The notes beneath the pieces are model-generated. The model was given only the letters and a program-made list of their open reading frames with translations. It did no database searches and had not been told where the DNA came from. Below are positions 23,086 to 32,559 of a DNA stretch of 64,000 nucleotides, one piece after another. A program made the translations under genes and the position numbers. Source of the DNA: Leptidea sinapis (Eukaryota > Arthropoda > Insecta > Lepidoptera > Pieridae); contig NC_066275.1 of assembly GCF_905404315.1 (NCBI RefSeq), forward strand, positions 3,224,001-3,288,000, given 5' to 3'. Position 1 is the first letter of the stretch. Each line of letters starts with the position of its first letter.

Positions 23086-23479
23086 AGCCTAAAACTTTTT
23101 ACACTTTGTATTAAATCTTTGCGTTTTTATCACAGACCCATTTTTTTGTAAATAAAAGCGTCTTACATTTAGATGTTACATTAAGAACATGTACTATATT
23201 ACACCTTCATTATTGCAAGCCATCTCTAAGCGGCTCATTCTTTCTTAAGAGTTTCAGTGGTTTCATTACTACAGGGTAATGGTACCCTGGTACCCTGAGG
23301 CGCAACGTTAGCGACATGGCATGTTTATACACCCCCATACCTTACAGCCGCCGGCACCTTAGGATTGGGTCATTCATTTAAAACAAGACAGGTTCTACAT
23401 TCATAAGAAACGGAACGGATCAACGAACGAACTTAATTTCTCAAAGATGTCGTCGCGTATTCACGTCCACTAAATCACC
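23086..23479. other. No feature recognised
   Basis: Moderate GC at 23270-23360 with a local 'ggtaccctggtaccctg' duplication. Otherwise featureless. Confidence 0.4.
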
Positions 23480-23832
23480 ACACACCACCCATCAAAAACG
23501 GTCCACCTATCAAGACGAATCAAACTCGATGCAGCTATTTCGCTTAATTACTGAGTTTCTATGGCCACCTTCCAGTTCCAGGATTAGACCCTGGTACCAT
23601 CTAGCACCAAAGTACTTGTCAAGATGGATCAAATGAGTCCAAACTCGATGGGGTTGTGTCCTGTAACTACAGAGTTCCTACAGCCACCTTCCAGTTCAAT
23701 TATCAGATCGGCTTCATGTCATGTTAAAGAGTAATTTTGCATTTTCATCCGATTTACACATGCATGCAAAATTTCAGTTCAACTACCGGGAAGTGGATCA
23801 AATTTAACATGCAAGATTTGATGACAGGAAAA
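23480..23832. repeat. Imperfect tandem repeat, family N
   Basis: Two related units: 'caaactcgatgcagc'...'gccaccttccagttccagga' and 'caaactcgatggggttgtgt'...'gccaccttccagttcaatta', followed by 'catgcaaaatttcagttcaa'. Similar sequence is familiar to me from lepidopteran introns. No coding content. Confidence 0.6.
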
Positions 23833-25330
23833 CATAGGGACAGGTGAAACTAAATAAGGGCTTGTAAAAAACAGTTTCAAAAGACAATCGCTAACTAAAG
23901 GTTAATATAGGCATACCTTCAATGATGAGTAGCCAATACTACTTATTAGGAAGTCCAATACCACCTTAAAAATAAAGATCAAAGTCCTCGATAATGATTC
24001 AACTTTTCAATTCAACTTTTAAGAGCAGCGAAGGAAGCTTCCGAAAACTAAAGCCGAAGAAATTTGCATCACTTAGTGATGGGTTGGTGCTTATTACTTC
24101 CGTTTGGATGAAGACGATGGCTTCTTGGGGTCCGTTAGCAAAAACCCTCGTTAAAGAGTTGCGCCTTGTATATTAAACATGTTTGATTAATTATTATGAT
24201 ATTATATTGAATATTAGTAAGAGATAATGACACACAACCGGAAAAGATGGCAAGCTCAAGGCCTCCCCTTGTGCAAGAACGGAAGACAATACTAGATTAA
24301 TTCGCGGTCAATAAATTAAAAAAAAATAAGACTTATTACTATTAAGGTTAGATATAATACCTTCTTTTTTTACTTTATATTTTATACTATGTCCTAACTT
24401 ACTAAGATTATTAAATGAAGGCTAATAAAATAAAATAGTGAAAAAAAATCAACCACCAGCCACCGATTCGTTAAGCTGCTTGTGTTGAGAAAAATGTGCA
24501 GAAAAGTCACAAGTACTACCAACCTTAATTTATAAATAATAATCTACCTTAGTAAATAAGTCACATTTACACTAAAAACACAAAAAAATTTACGTCAAAA
24601 CAATTAATAATTTAACAATAATTCACATACCTAATATTCATAAAGATGTTTCCCTAATAATTTTTTTTTATTGGTGATATTAAATATTTTACTTGTAAGT
24701 GCTGAACTAAACACTTTATCATTTGTGGTATAAGTACAGTACACATTGCCAAAATAAGATCAATACGTTCGAACACATTTTGCAGTGTTAAAGCATTCAT
24801 TCAATCTACGAATAAAATGATCAAAGATCTGCCAAATTGCAATTCCCGCGGCTTACAATTTACCGAAACACGTCTCCCAACACAGTAAATCCTTTTCACA
24901 TCAAACGCATTGCGAACAGAAAATTTTGATACAAAATCGGAAAGGGAACCATGAGATTAGTGCTCCTTTGCATTGATTGAGTAATCTATGCAAAAATACA
25001 ACTTTGTTCACAGAACCGTTTTGTGTTGTTTATTTTTAATCACCAGCATGGTTTTGAAACAAACGTATTTGGTGAATAAGAAGAAAAGCAGTTTTATATA
25101 ATTCTTTTAGAATTTTTTTAACAAAATATTAACACTTTTCACTGTTTTGAGATCAAACATTGTAATTAATCAAGTAGTATTTAGTAATAAATTACTATAA
25201 TAATAGAATTTAAAACATTTTAATCGACCATCCCGTACCGGTGTTACAACTTGAATTCCTGTTTTCATGGTCAATTGACAACGCCATATTGGTGTTGTCA
25301 AATGACTGTCTATATTTTATATTTTAATAG
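23833..25330. other. No feature recognised
   Basis: AT-rich. Frame 23994-24176 has no motif. Confidence 0.4.
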
Positions 25331-25471
25331 ATTAATACGTTAAGAAGTTGGGTGACTTCTTGGAGGAGCTTGGCTGGTTGGAGTAGCCTCTACCACCCTC
25401 GCACGCAAAATAGGCGCATATGACGTCGAGTTGCGGAAAGCGCCCGTATGAAGAAGAAGAAGAAGAAGAAT
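25331..25471 (+). mobile_element. Retrotransposon 3' end with (GAA)n tail
   Basis: The GC-richer block 'gacgtcgagttgcggaaagc' followed by 'gcccgtat' and seven AAG/GAA units (25450-25470) has the look of a non-LTR element 3' terminus with a microsatellite tail. No coding remnant. Confidence 0.5.
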
Positions 25472-25684
25472 AGATTAATACACTTTAACAATAAAATTGA
25501 TAGTTAAATAAATCATGCTAATTAATATAATAAATGTTGGTAACGCTAACAAAGATATCAGAACGAAAATTATAAATGAGAAAGATGATTTGTTTGTTAT
25601 GACGCAATGACGCCTGAACTACTCGTCATGAATTTAAATACTTCACTGATGAGGTACACAGGTTATTGTAAAGGTCTATTTTTT

Positions 25685-26200
25685 AACTTACCTACTCATG
25701 TACATCATTGAGTATTTGACGTTTGAATCTTTTTGTTGCATTATTTTTCATATACTTTAATTAAAATAATTTGTAATAAACGTAGTTCAAAAAAACTAAA
25801 AAACACGCTTTGGTTGAAAAGATAATGGTTGAAATTTAAAATGAACATCAATTCCTGCCGTATCGACGATAAATGAAAAAAATAGATAAATTAACAAAAA
25901 TCTTATTTTGCAAATTGCAAAATGAAATAATTTTATCAAATTAATGTATTGTCATCGGTTCTCGATAATTCTACGAAAATTGAAAGAAATCTGGCTGTTT
26001 AAAGTAGGTCAAAATCGTGCCCAAATGAGTACAAACAAACATACATACATAAAATGGTGAAAAAAGATGAAGCTGTAAATGTTGATTTAAAAGAGACAGT
26101 TTCTTGTCACTTCCTCTGATTGGAGCTCGAAGAGGTGGTAAATGGTAAAAATGTTAACTTTTGGCTTATTTATAAGTGTAATTTTTTGACCTGAATGAAT
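25685..26200 (+). repeat. Interspersed repeat, family L (copy 1)
   Basis: 'cattgagtatttgacgtttg' and 'aattaaaataattt' at 25700-25780 recur at 63177-63240. 'taaatgttgatttaaaa' at about 26075 recurs at 63258-63274, so an insertion of about 270 bp may separate the parts here. Confidence 0.5.
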
Positions 26201-26741
26201 AGTGATTTTTTTTATTTGCCTGGTTTCTACCACAAGCATCAAACCTTTCCTACATGCTCTCTGTTCTTTTTTGTAACAGATTTGGTTAAATGTTGGTTAC
26301 CATCAGTAACTACAAAAGAAACTATAGTCTCAAAGTAAACCTACATGAAACCCATCAATAGTTGACACCCTTCACAATGTGAGACATACAACTGGTTCTC
26401 CCTCAGGCGACGTGCGCGGTACCCACGTGAAGTACCCATTACTGGAGGGTCGATGATAATAGAATTTCAATCAGCTACACGCTATTGACAGTGTTAAGAT
26501 GTCGCTTTGTGGACCACCTCCTGCGGCTCACATACCTTTTAGGAGCCGAGTGTAAATGGAATTGCTTTGGTCACGTCAAGCGCGGGATGGTTGTAATTTA
26601 AATGTATCGCTACAATATATTACTATACGTACGAAGTACATAGCAAACAACTGACTTTATTTGAGAATTAATCTATGTTATTTAAACAAAAAAATATTGT
26701 AATCGAAAGATAACAGTTTACAGGGAACATAATATTAATAG
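26201..26741. other. No feature recognised
   Basis: Moderately AT-rich. A patch at 26395-26600 is GC-richer but holds no frame. Confidence 0.4.
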
Positions 26742-26982
26742 GGGTTAAAGTATGAAATAACCGTTTTATTGTAATACTTGTTGGTACTTCGAATTGACAT
26801 AGAAACTTCATGGTTTGAGATTTTTGAGTGAAACTATTTTCAAATAGGACCTATGTAGTTCTTTTTCTAAGAAATGTGCAACATTCTATTTTCGAGTTTC
26901 AGTTTTTTTTTTGCCCCAGGTCAAATACCGCAACAGTGTACTAAAGCAAAGCTTATCAATTAAAAGTAATGGTAATTGTTTG

Positions 26983-27172
26983 GTTTTTTTTTTTATGGAA
27001 TAGGAGGACAAATGAGCGTACGGGTCATCTGGTGTTAAGTGATCACCGCCGCCCACATTCTCTTGCAACACCAGAGGAATCACAAGAGCGTTGCCGGCCT
27101 TTAAGGAAGGTGTACGCGCTTTTTTTGAAGGTCGTATTGTCCCGGAAATACCGCACAAGGAAGCTCATTGGT
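26983..27172 (-). mobile_element. Nested LINE 3' tail (same family as the LINE at 32.5-35.4 kb)
   Basis: On the minus strand it reads from 'gagcttccttgtgcggtatt' through 'aaaaagcgcgtacaccttcc' and 'cggcggtgatcacttaacac' to a poly-A tail. It lines up with 35175-35370 with a small deletion near 'cgacatgggtac'. Truncated at the 5' end, and lying inside a dead mariner. Confidence 0.85.
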
Positions 27173-27299
27173 GGTCTCAGTATGATTTTATTATTATAGC
27201 TTTCATCGATCTGGTCAAGCCATAACGGCAGATGTCTAGTGTGCCGAACTCCGAACAATGATAAAGTAAGTAGTAAAAGTAGCAGTGAAACAGTCCCGA

Positions 27300-27720
27300 C
27301 TCCTGAATCGATCTTCACCATTATTGCTCCATGATAACGTGAGACCTCATACAGCATGAAAAACCGTTTTAACTCTACAGGACCGCAATTATAAATCCTT
27401 CGTCACCCTCCGTATTCACCAGACCTTGCTCCAACGGAAATTTTGGATTTTTATTAGGATTATTAGTTAGCCAAATTATTACAGGATTATTCTTATCAAT
27501 ATATTATTGTGCTAATATTGAATTAGCATTTTACAGAGTAAATTACATTTGTCGAAATATTAATTACTTCCATTTTTTTCGTGATTTGGACAATTTTCTA
27601 CGTGATAAAAAGTTTTCTTCTCAGGAGACAGGTCAAAATGCTTCCACTTAGTTTGTCGAATCTAGGTCACCACAGTTCAATCACTAAGGCAAAAATTTGA
27701 TTTTCCTATTAGATGGCAGT
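27300..27720 (+). pseudogene. Mariner transposase remnant
   Basis: HDNVRPHTA (second catalytic Asp at 27333) is followed by a stop. After a frameshift comes PPYSPDLAPTE (third catalytic position near 27437, about 34 residues on, as in DD34D mariners, but Glu here). After the AT-rich insertion, FFRDLDNFLRDKKFSSQETG and FVESRSPQFNH match the C-terminal region of mariner transposases. Several stops and frameshifts make it non-functional. Confidence 0.85.
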
Positions 27721-27962
27721 AATGTATAGATAATAATGGTAATTATATTTATTAAATAAATATTTTAAATAAAAAAAAAATTTTAGATTTTTCAGTACAA
27801 AATCGGTAAATTCATACTTTAACCCCATTTTTTTGCATTCCTTATTATAATGTTTGTTCCGCAAAAGCCGCAAGACAGCTGCTTTCACTGGCAGAGGGTG
27901 TTTAATATATTAAGGTGACAGTTAAAATACTATCTACCGTAGAAAATAAAACAGTTACAGAA

Positions 27963-28265
27963 AAAAAGCAATTGTGTGATTTTATGAAACCACGACGAAA
28001 ATGAAACTTTTTTTATAAAATAATATCCGAAGGAAAAACAACAAACTTAGATTATACATTACCCACTCACAAAATCTAAATATAATGAAATAAAATTACC
28101 TTTATCAGGTGTGAGGTTCGAACCTACGCTCCCTTTTGTGAACCAAAGCTTAAATCTGACGCAATAGACCACTCGGCCATCCTGACATGAATGTAATGGT
28201 TACACCTGTGATAGACTGAAGAATGAAAACATTTGAGGCGATGTATTAAAAGATTCACTTTAAAA
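27963..28265 (-). repeat. Family D repeat with tRNA-like core
   Basis: The ends are imperfect inverted repeats ('aaaatgaaactttttt' near the left end; 'aaaagattcacttta' at the right). The left block 'agcaattgtgtgattttatg' and the right block 'gcgatgtattaaaag' recur at 63644-63965. The core is a tRNA-Leu-like sequence on the minus strand. Confidence 0.7.
28104..28186 (-). tRNA. tRNA-Leu(UAA)-like sequence, probable pseudogene or SINE head
   Basis: Minus strand: acceptor GTCAGGA, A box TGGCCGAGTGGTC, anticodon loop TTTAAGC (anticodon TAA), a long variable arm as in Leu/Ser tRNAs, and B box GGTTCGAACCT. Acceptor 3' strand ACCTGAT pairs at six of seven positions (one G-T). Mismatches in the D stem and T stem argue against a fully functional tRNA. 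It lies inside an interspersed repeat. Confidence 0.65.
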
Positions 28266-28869
28266 TAATTAAAACCATGAAATTCTTAATAGTCCGTTTC
28301 AAAGCTGAGACGGGCAGGTAAATGAGATGCAGGCGAATTTGTAGGCAATCGTTTGTTATAAATAAAACTACATTTGCCACGGCCCTGAGGTACTTCAACC
28401 TACCACATCAGTTCCATGCATATTAGCTCTATAAATTTGTGCAGGCAATCTACCTATATATTTTTTATTAAAATTTGAGGATTACGGCACTCCTGAAGTG
28501 CATCCCGTATTTTTTTAAACATGGCCCAGGACCTCCGTTATTTCGTATTTAGTTGAACTGTTAGATGCTGAAAAATATTGATGTGTTAGGAACGTGCTAG
28601 ACTGAGAGATATAGCTTCTCACTGTCTCTCGGGATAACAGATGTCAAGTATAAATTCATGTGACGTGTAAAATGAAACTGTAAACTTATACCCACGAATA
28701 TAAAGCTATTTGCTAAACTTCGTTTTCTGTAATAGAGCCATTACAATTGATAACAGTGAAGAGTTTAGATTAGTATAGAGATTTTGTTCAATCCAAAACT
28801 TAATTGAGCTTATGGCAAATCGATATTTTATATATCTTATTGCTTCCACTTTAGTAGCGTCATAACATC
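28266..28869. other. No feature recognised
   Basis: AT-rich sequence; 28370-28450 has average composition. No repeat match. Confidence 0.4.
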
Positions 28870-29275
28870 CCTACTAATATTACAAATGTGAATGTAAGTT
28901 TGTTTGTTGCGCTTTCACGCCTAAACCATTGAGCCGATTTTGATGAAATTTATTACAGAGATAGACAAGAGCTTTTGAAAGGACATAGGCTACCTTTTAT
29001 TGCGAATTGTAAGAAAGTTCACCATCATCGAAGGTAACACCATGAAAATTTGTATTTAGGTACTTGATAAGAAATAAATAAATATTTATTCTATCGTTTT
29101 TAAAATTTAGACCAGTGTGGGGATGGAAAAGTGGGATGAAAGTTCTATAGTTGGTAGCTTATAAAAATGTATTAACCACAGCACTTTGTGGATAATTTTC
29201 AAAGTGTGTATATAAAAAAATAGAAAATGCTGCCCAAGGAAACTTTGCATGCGCACGAAGTCGCGAGTAAAAGCT
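28870..29275 (+). repeat. Lepidopteran interspersed repeat ('ctactaatatta' type)
   Basis: Starts 'atccctactaatattacaaa', includes 'tttcacgcctaaaccattg' and 'cgattttgatgaaatttatt', and ends 'cacgaagtcgcgagtaaaag' plus 'ctagta'. This is a very widespread lepidopteran repeat layout; a diverged relative is at 42612-42990. Confidence 0.7.
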
Positions 29276-30311
29276 AGTAAAACTATAAATGAAACATAGT
29301 ATTTCGATACGATAAAACGTACATCAACGTATTGCATAATATGCAAATTGGAACCTAGATACGAAATCAAATTCGTATCTTTGATAGCGTTCGTCCAATA
29401 ACAGGAATGATAATCGAAACTGGATATCCCATCAGATCTACAAAGGGACGTAATCTCGCAGCGAAATTAGGCCTCGTTGAGTGATTAAGCGCTCGGCAAC
29501 TCAATGTCTATACCTACCGATCAGAAGCATTTGCTTTACATCTCGATATTACTTTGTGTAGCAGCTTTTCCCTTGCAAATAAACTCATTAACATTCTTGC
29601 AACAATCACTCTTTTATCGACTCAAGCCAAATTTGAGTCGGTAAGAAAATATTGTCCGTTATAATATGCTGTATCACTTGATTATTACTAAACTCTACTA
29701 ATATCGAAAGACATGAGTTGTTTCAAATTTTCAGGTACTTTAAGGAAACTAGATATCGCTTTCAGTATATTTAGATTCAACCAATGTTTCAAACTCTAGA
29801 TTGGAATTAAGCAATCCTACTTGTCCACTGATGGCAAACTGTAGTACTTCATCATTATTGTTGAAGCTCGGATCTACAGTTTGACATCAATAGCTGTCTC
29901 GCTTTTTATACCTCGATTTTACCATGTAAAGGTAATATACTTTACATTTCATTATATTAATAATAATAAAATATAAAAGATAAGACGATAAAAGTGATGC
30001 CTAGGCTGAGAGAAGTGATCACTGCCGCCCACTCCCTTAAACACTATCAAAATTACATAAACATTTCCAGGCTCATAAAAACAATTACTTTTAAACTTCA
30101 TACCTCAAACGTTTTAAAAACACATTGTATCTGTAAAATGAAAAGAATTTCTTGTGCAGCTTCTATTATGAATTTTTTTTTAAATAAAATTTTTCAATTG
30201 CTGACACTATAAGTAAAATGTGTATGTAAGTAAAACCGCAAACCCTAACTTAAAAACGGGTTTCCCAATGCAGAACATTAACACATTTACTAAGACGATT
30301 TTCAACAACCA
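29276..30311. other. No clear feature
   Basis: 29990-30040 has 'gtgatcactgccgcccactc', which resembles a LINE tail, but the match is too short to assign. Confidence 0.35.
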
Positions 30312-30686
30312 TTATCTATGCCGATGCTTTAAATCCTCTATTAAAAATTCTAAAACAGTTAGCTTATTGCCAACATTAAAACACCCAATATCCTGGTAAC
30401 CATTACATCATCCAAATGAGTGTTGTAATGAAATTCAGTACAACATTACAACACTCGTTTGGATGATGTAATGGTTACTAGGACTGACTTTTTTAATGTT
30501 AGCAGTAAGCAAACTGTTTCAGAATCTTTTATAGAGGATTCATATTATGGGTATAGGTAAAGTCTTGTATGCAACTGTTGATAATTAGGTATTAAAACAC
30601 TCATGTGATACTATTATCACGCTCGACTTCACCTCGTGTGATAAACCTCGTGTTTTAATACCCCTTATTACACAACAGTTGCATAA
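30312..30686. mobile_element. Foldback element, family F (copy 1): two adjacent palindromes
   Basis: Palindrome 1: arms of about 110 nt (30312-30430 and 30445-30560). The innermost about 34 nt is nearly perfect ('taaccattacatcatccaaa' against its complement). Palindrome 2: 'tgcaactgttg'...'ggtattaaaacac' (30570-30602) against 'gtgttttaatacc'...'caacagttgca' (30651-30686). The same two-part structure recurs at 52680-53345. No transposase frame. Confidence 0.8.
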
Positions 30687-31292
30687 ATAACTATTAAACT
30701 TTAGCTGCATCGATAAATATGGCCCACATTAAATAACATGTACTTTATTTGAAAACATTGTAGTTAATGTTCGCCAGTAAACAGGTCAGTGATTGTCGCT
30801 CAGCCCGTGTTCACTCGTACGGCTTTGCGTTACTACGTCGGGTCAGGGCTGACATTGATACGATAAGTTGTCGTCATTTTATCGCACATGCACTTAACTA
30901 CTTTGATGTGGTTTAGGTACGGTTGGAGTTTACTATTCATATGGCAGATGTCAGTGTTATCATCCGTCCATGGCTTCTAACACCAGACGAGTGTATTCAG
31001 CTGTCTAATCGAACTGGCAGATGATTGGAGAAGACAACATTTGAGATATTCGCGGTTGAAAGTATCGAGGATCGTTTTACTACGTTTCTCTTTCAATAAC
31101 TTTGTAGAGCTCTGTGCTCTATCTATCTTACATCATAAGCGTTGAGAAAAATTATATGTACAGGTTAACAGTTATTTTTATTTTACTTATAATTACTTTC
31201 AACAAAGTGATACTAAATATACCAACAGCATCGTCAACTGTATTATATACAAAACGTGAGAAAGGTAAGTTACATACACCCATTAAGCTCAT
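30687..31292. other. No feature recognised
   Basis: Mixed composition, moderately GC-rich at 30780-30860. No frame or repeat match. Confidence 0.4.
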
Positions 31293-31449
31293 TCCAGTGG
31301 GAGGCTCCTTTGCTCCTTTCACTAGCTACGGCGCCCTTCAGACCTAACCACAGTAATGCTTACACATTACTGCTTCACGACAGAAATAGGCACCGTTGTG
31401 GTACCCATAATCTAGCCGGCATCCGGTGTAAAGGTGCCTCCCAATGGTA
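31293..31449 (-). mobile_element. Family A element, copy 6: foldback derivative
   Basis: Starts with the head of the family in plus orientation ('ccagtgggaggctcctttgc') and then switches to minus-orientation sequence from 'tttcactagctacggcgccc' to the head end 'gcctcccaatgg'. Both termini are therefore the same head sequence as inverted repeats, and the whole A-rich tail half is missing. Confidence 0.85.
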
Positions 31450-32559
31450 TATAGAAATTGAAATATATTTTCTCTACAACTGCATATTAAAATATTTTTT
31501 TGAGAAATAAAGTTATTAAATCGCAATGTCTGCATCTGGAAACCTCTATAATAGTGCCCTATATTTGTCGTACGAAAAAACCGCGTTAATCACTACATTT
31601 GCGCTACGACTACGACTCGCCTTTACCTTGCCGCCGGCCGTAGCTGTAAACATCTCTCGCGCCATGCTGTATTGGAAGACTTCATTCGCCAGATTTTCCC
31701 AACCTTCAAGGTGGCGAGTATCTTAGAAGTGAAACGGTATTGTATACAACAATGTACTACTTGGTTAAATTATCCCTGGGCCTGACGACGATGACGTCAC
31801 ATCATCGCTTTGGTACGGTGTGCAGAACAAGCATCACTAGGATATTATTATCATTAATAAATAAATGTTTTATTTTTTCAGTATAATTGATTGGTGTTGT
31901 AATATGAATTAATGAATAACTATTATTATAATATGGGTGTGCTGGTGAGGAAAGATATTCAGGGACGGAGGGAACTGACCTGGTGAATGCTGGTACTCCT
32001 CTGCAGCCCCCGGGGGAATTAAATTGGCCTGCATATATATCCTTTCTTCTACGTTAGTACTTCTAGGTCACTTATCATTGACGAGCATTACATTAAGAGA
32101 ATACGCGGGTCGCGGAGATGACATGTACCACCGACGAGAAAGTGTGTGGCGAAGTAGGGGGAGAGAGCACGGGGTGCGGAAGGAGGGATGACGAAGCGGG
32201 GAGTGCAATAAGAGAACTTAACAACTGACGTTGACGCTGACAGTTACAAGTTCGTTACGAAATGTGCAAATTAAATATGGCGCCAACAAATATTATTATA
32301 ATGATAAAAAACCAATGAGAGATCTGGGTTGGGTAAGAACAGCTTTTATTTTTCTGGTAAAACTATTACAGCGACACATAACAACAGAAACGACAGAACT
32401 ATTGATAGCAAACGTCAAAACGTAACAATGAAAACTTCAAAAACAAAGCTGTGATAGCCCGAAAATATCACGACATGTACCTAACGGTAATAAAACTGTA
32501 CTGACGCAACAGGATGAGCGCGAGGGAGTGAAAGGGGAACGGGAGGGGACTTCACGTTC
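31450..32559. other. GC-richer sequence upstream of the LINE, unassigned
   Basis: 31520-31730 is open on both strands and looks like an unrecognised repeat. 31950-32230 is unusually G-rich ('aagtagggggagagagcacg'). No LTRs or ORF1 of the following LINE could be recognised here. Confidence 0.4.

Larger units (their letters stand above)
26742..27831 (+). mobile_element. Degenerate mariner element, with nested insertions
   Basis: Terminal inverted repeats: 'ggggttaaagtatgaa' at about 26742 and 'ttcatactttaacccc' ending near 27827. Between them lie broken mariner transposase sequence, an inserted LINE 3' tail (26983-27172) and an AT-rich insertion of about 115 bp (27453-27571). The left flank is TA; the right flank reads 'at', so the TA target duplication is not clean. 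The first catalytic Asp region is missing. Confidence 0.8.

Noticed and set aside
31520..31730. GC-richer segment open on both strands as a coding exon
   Set aside because: The translation of either strand gives no family, and the segment has the feel of an unclassified repeat.
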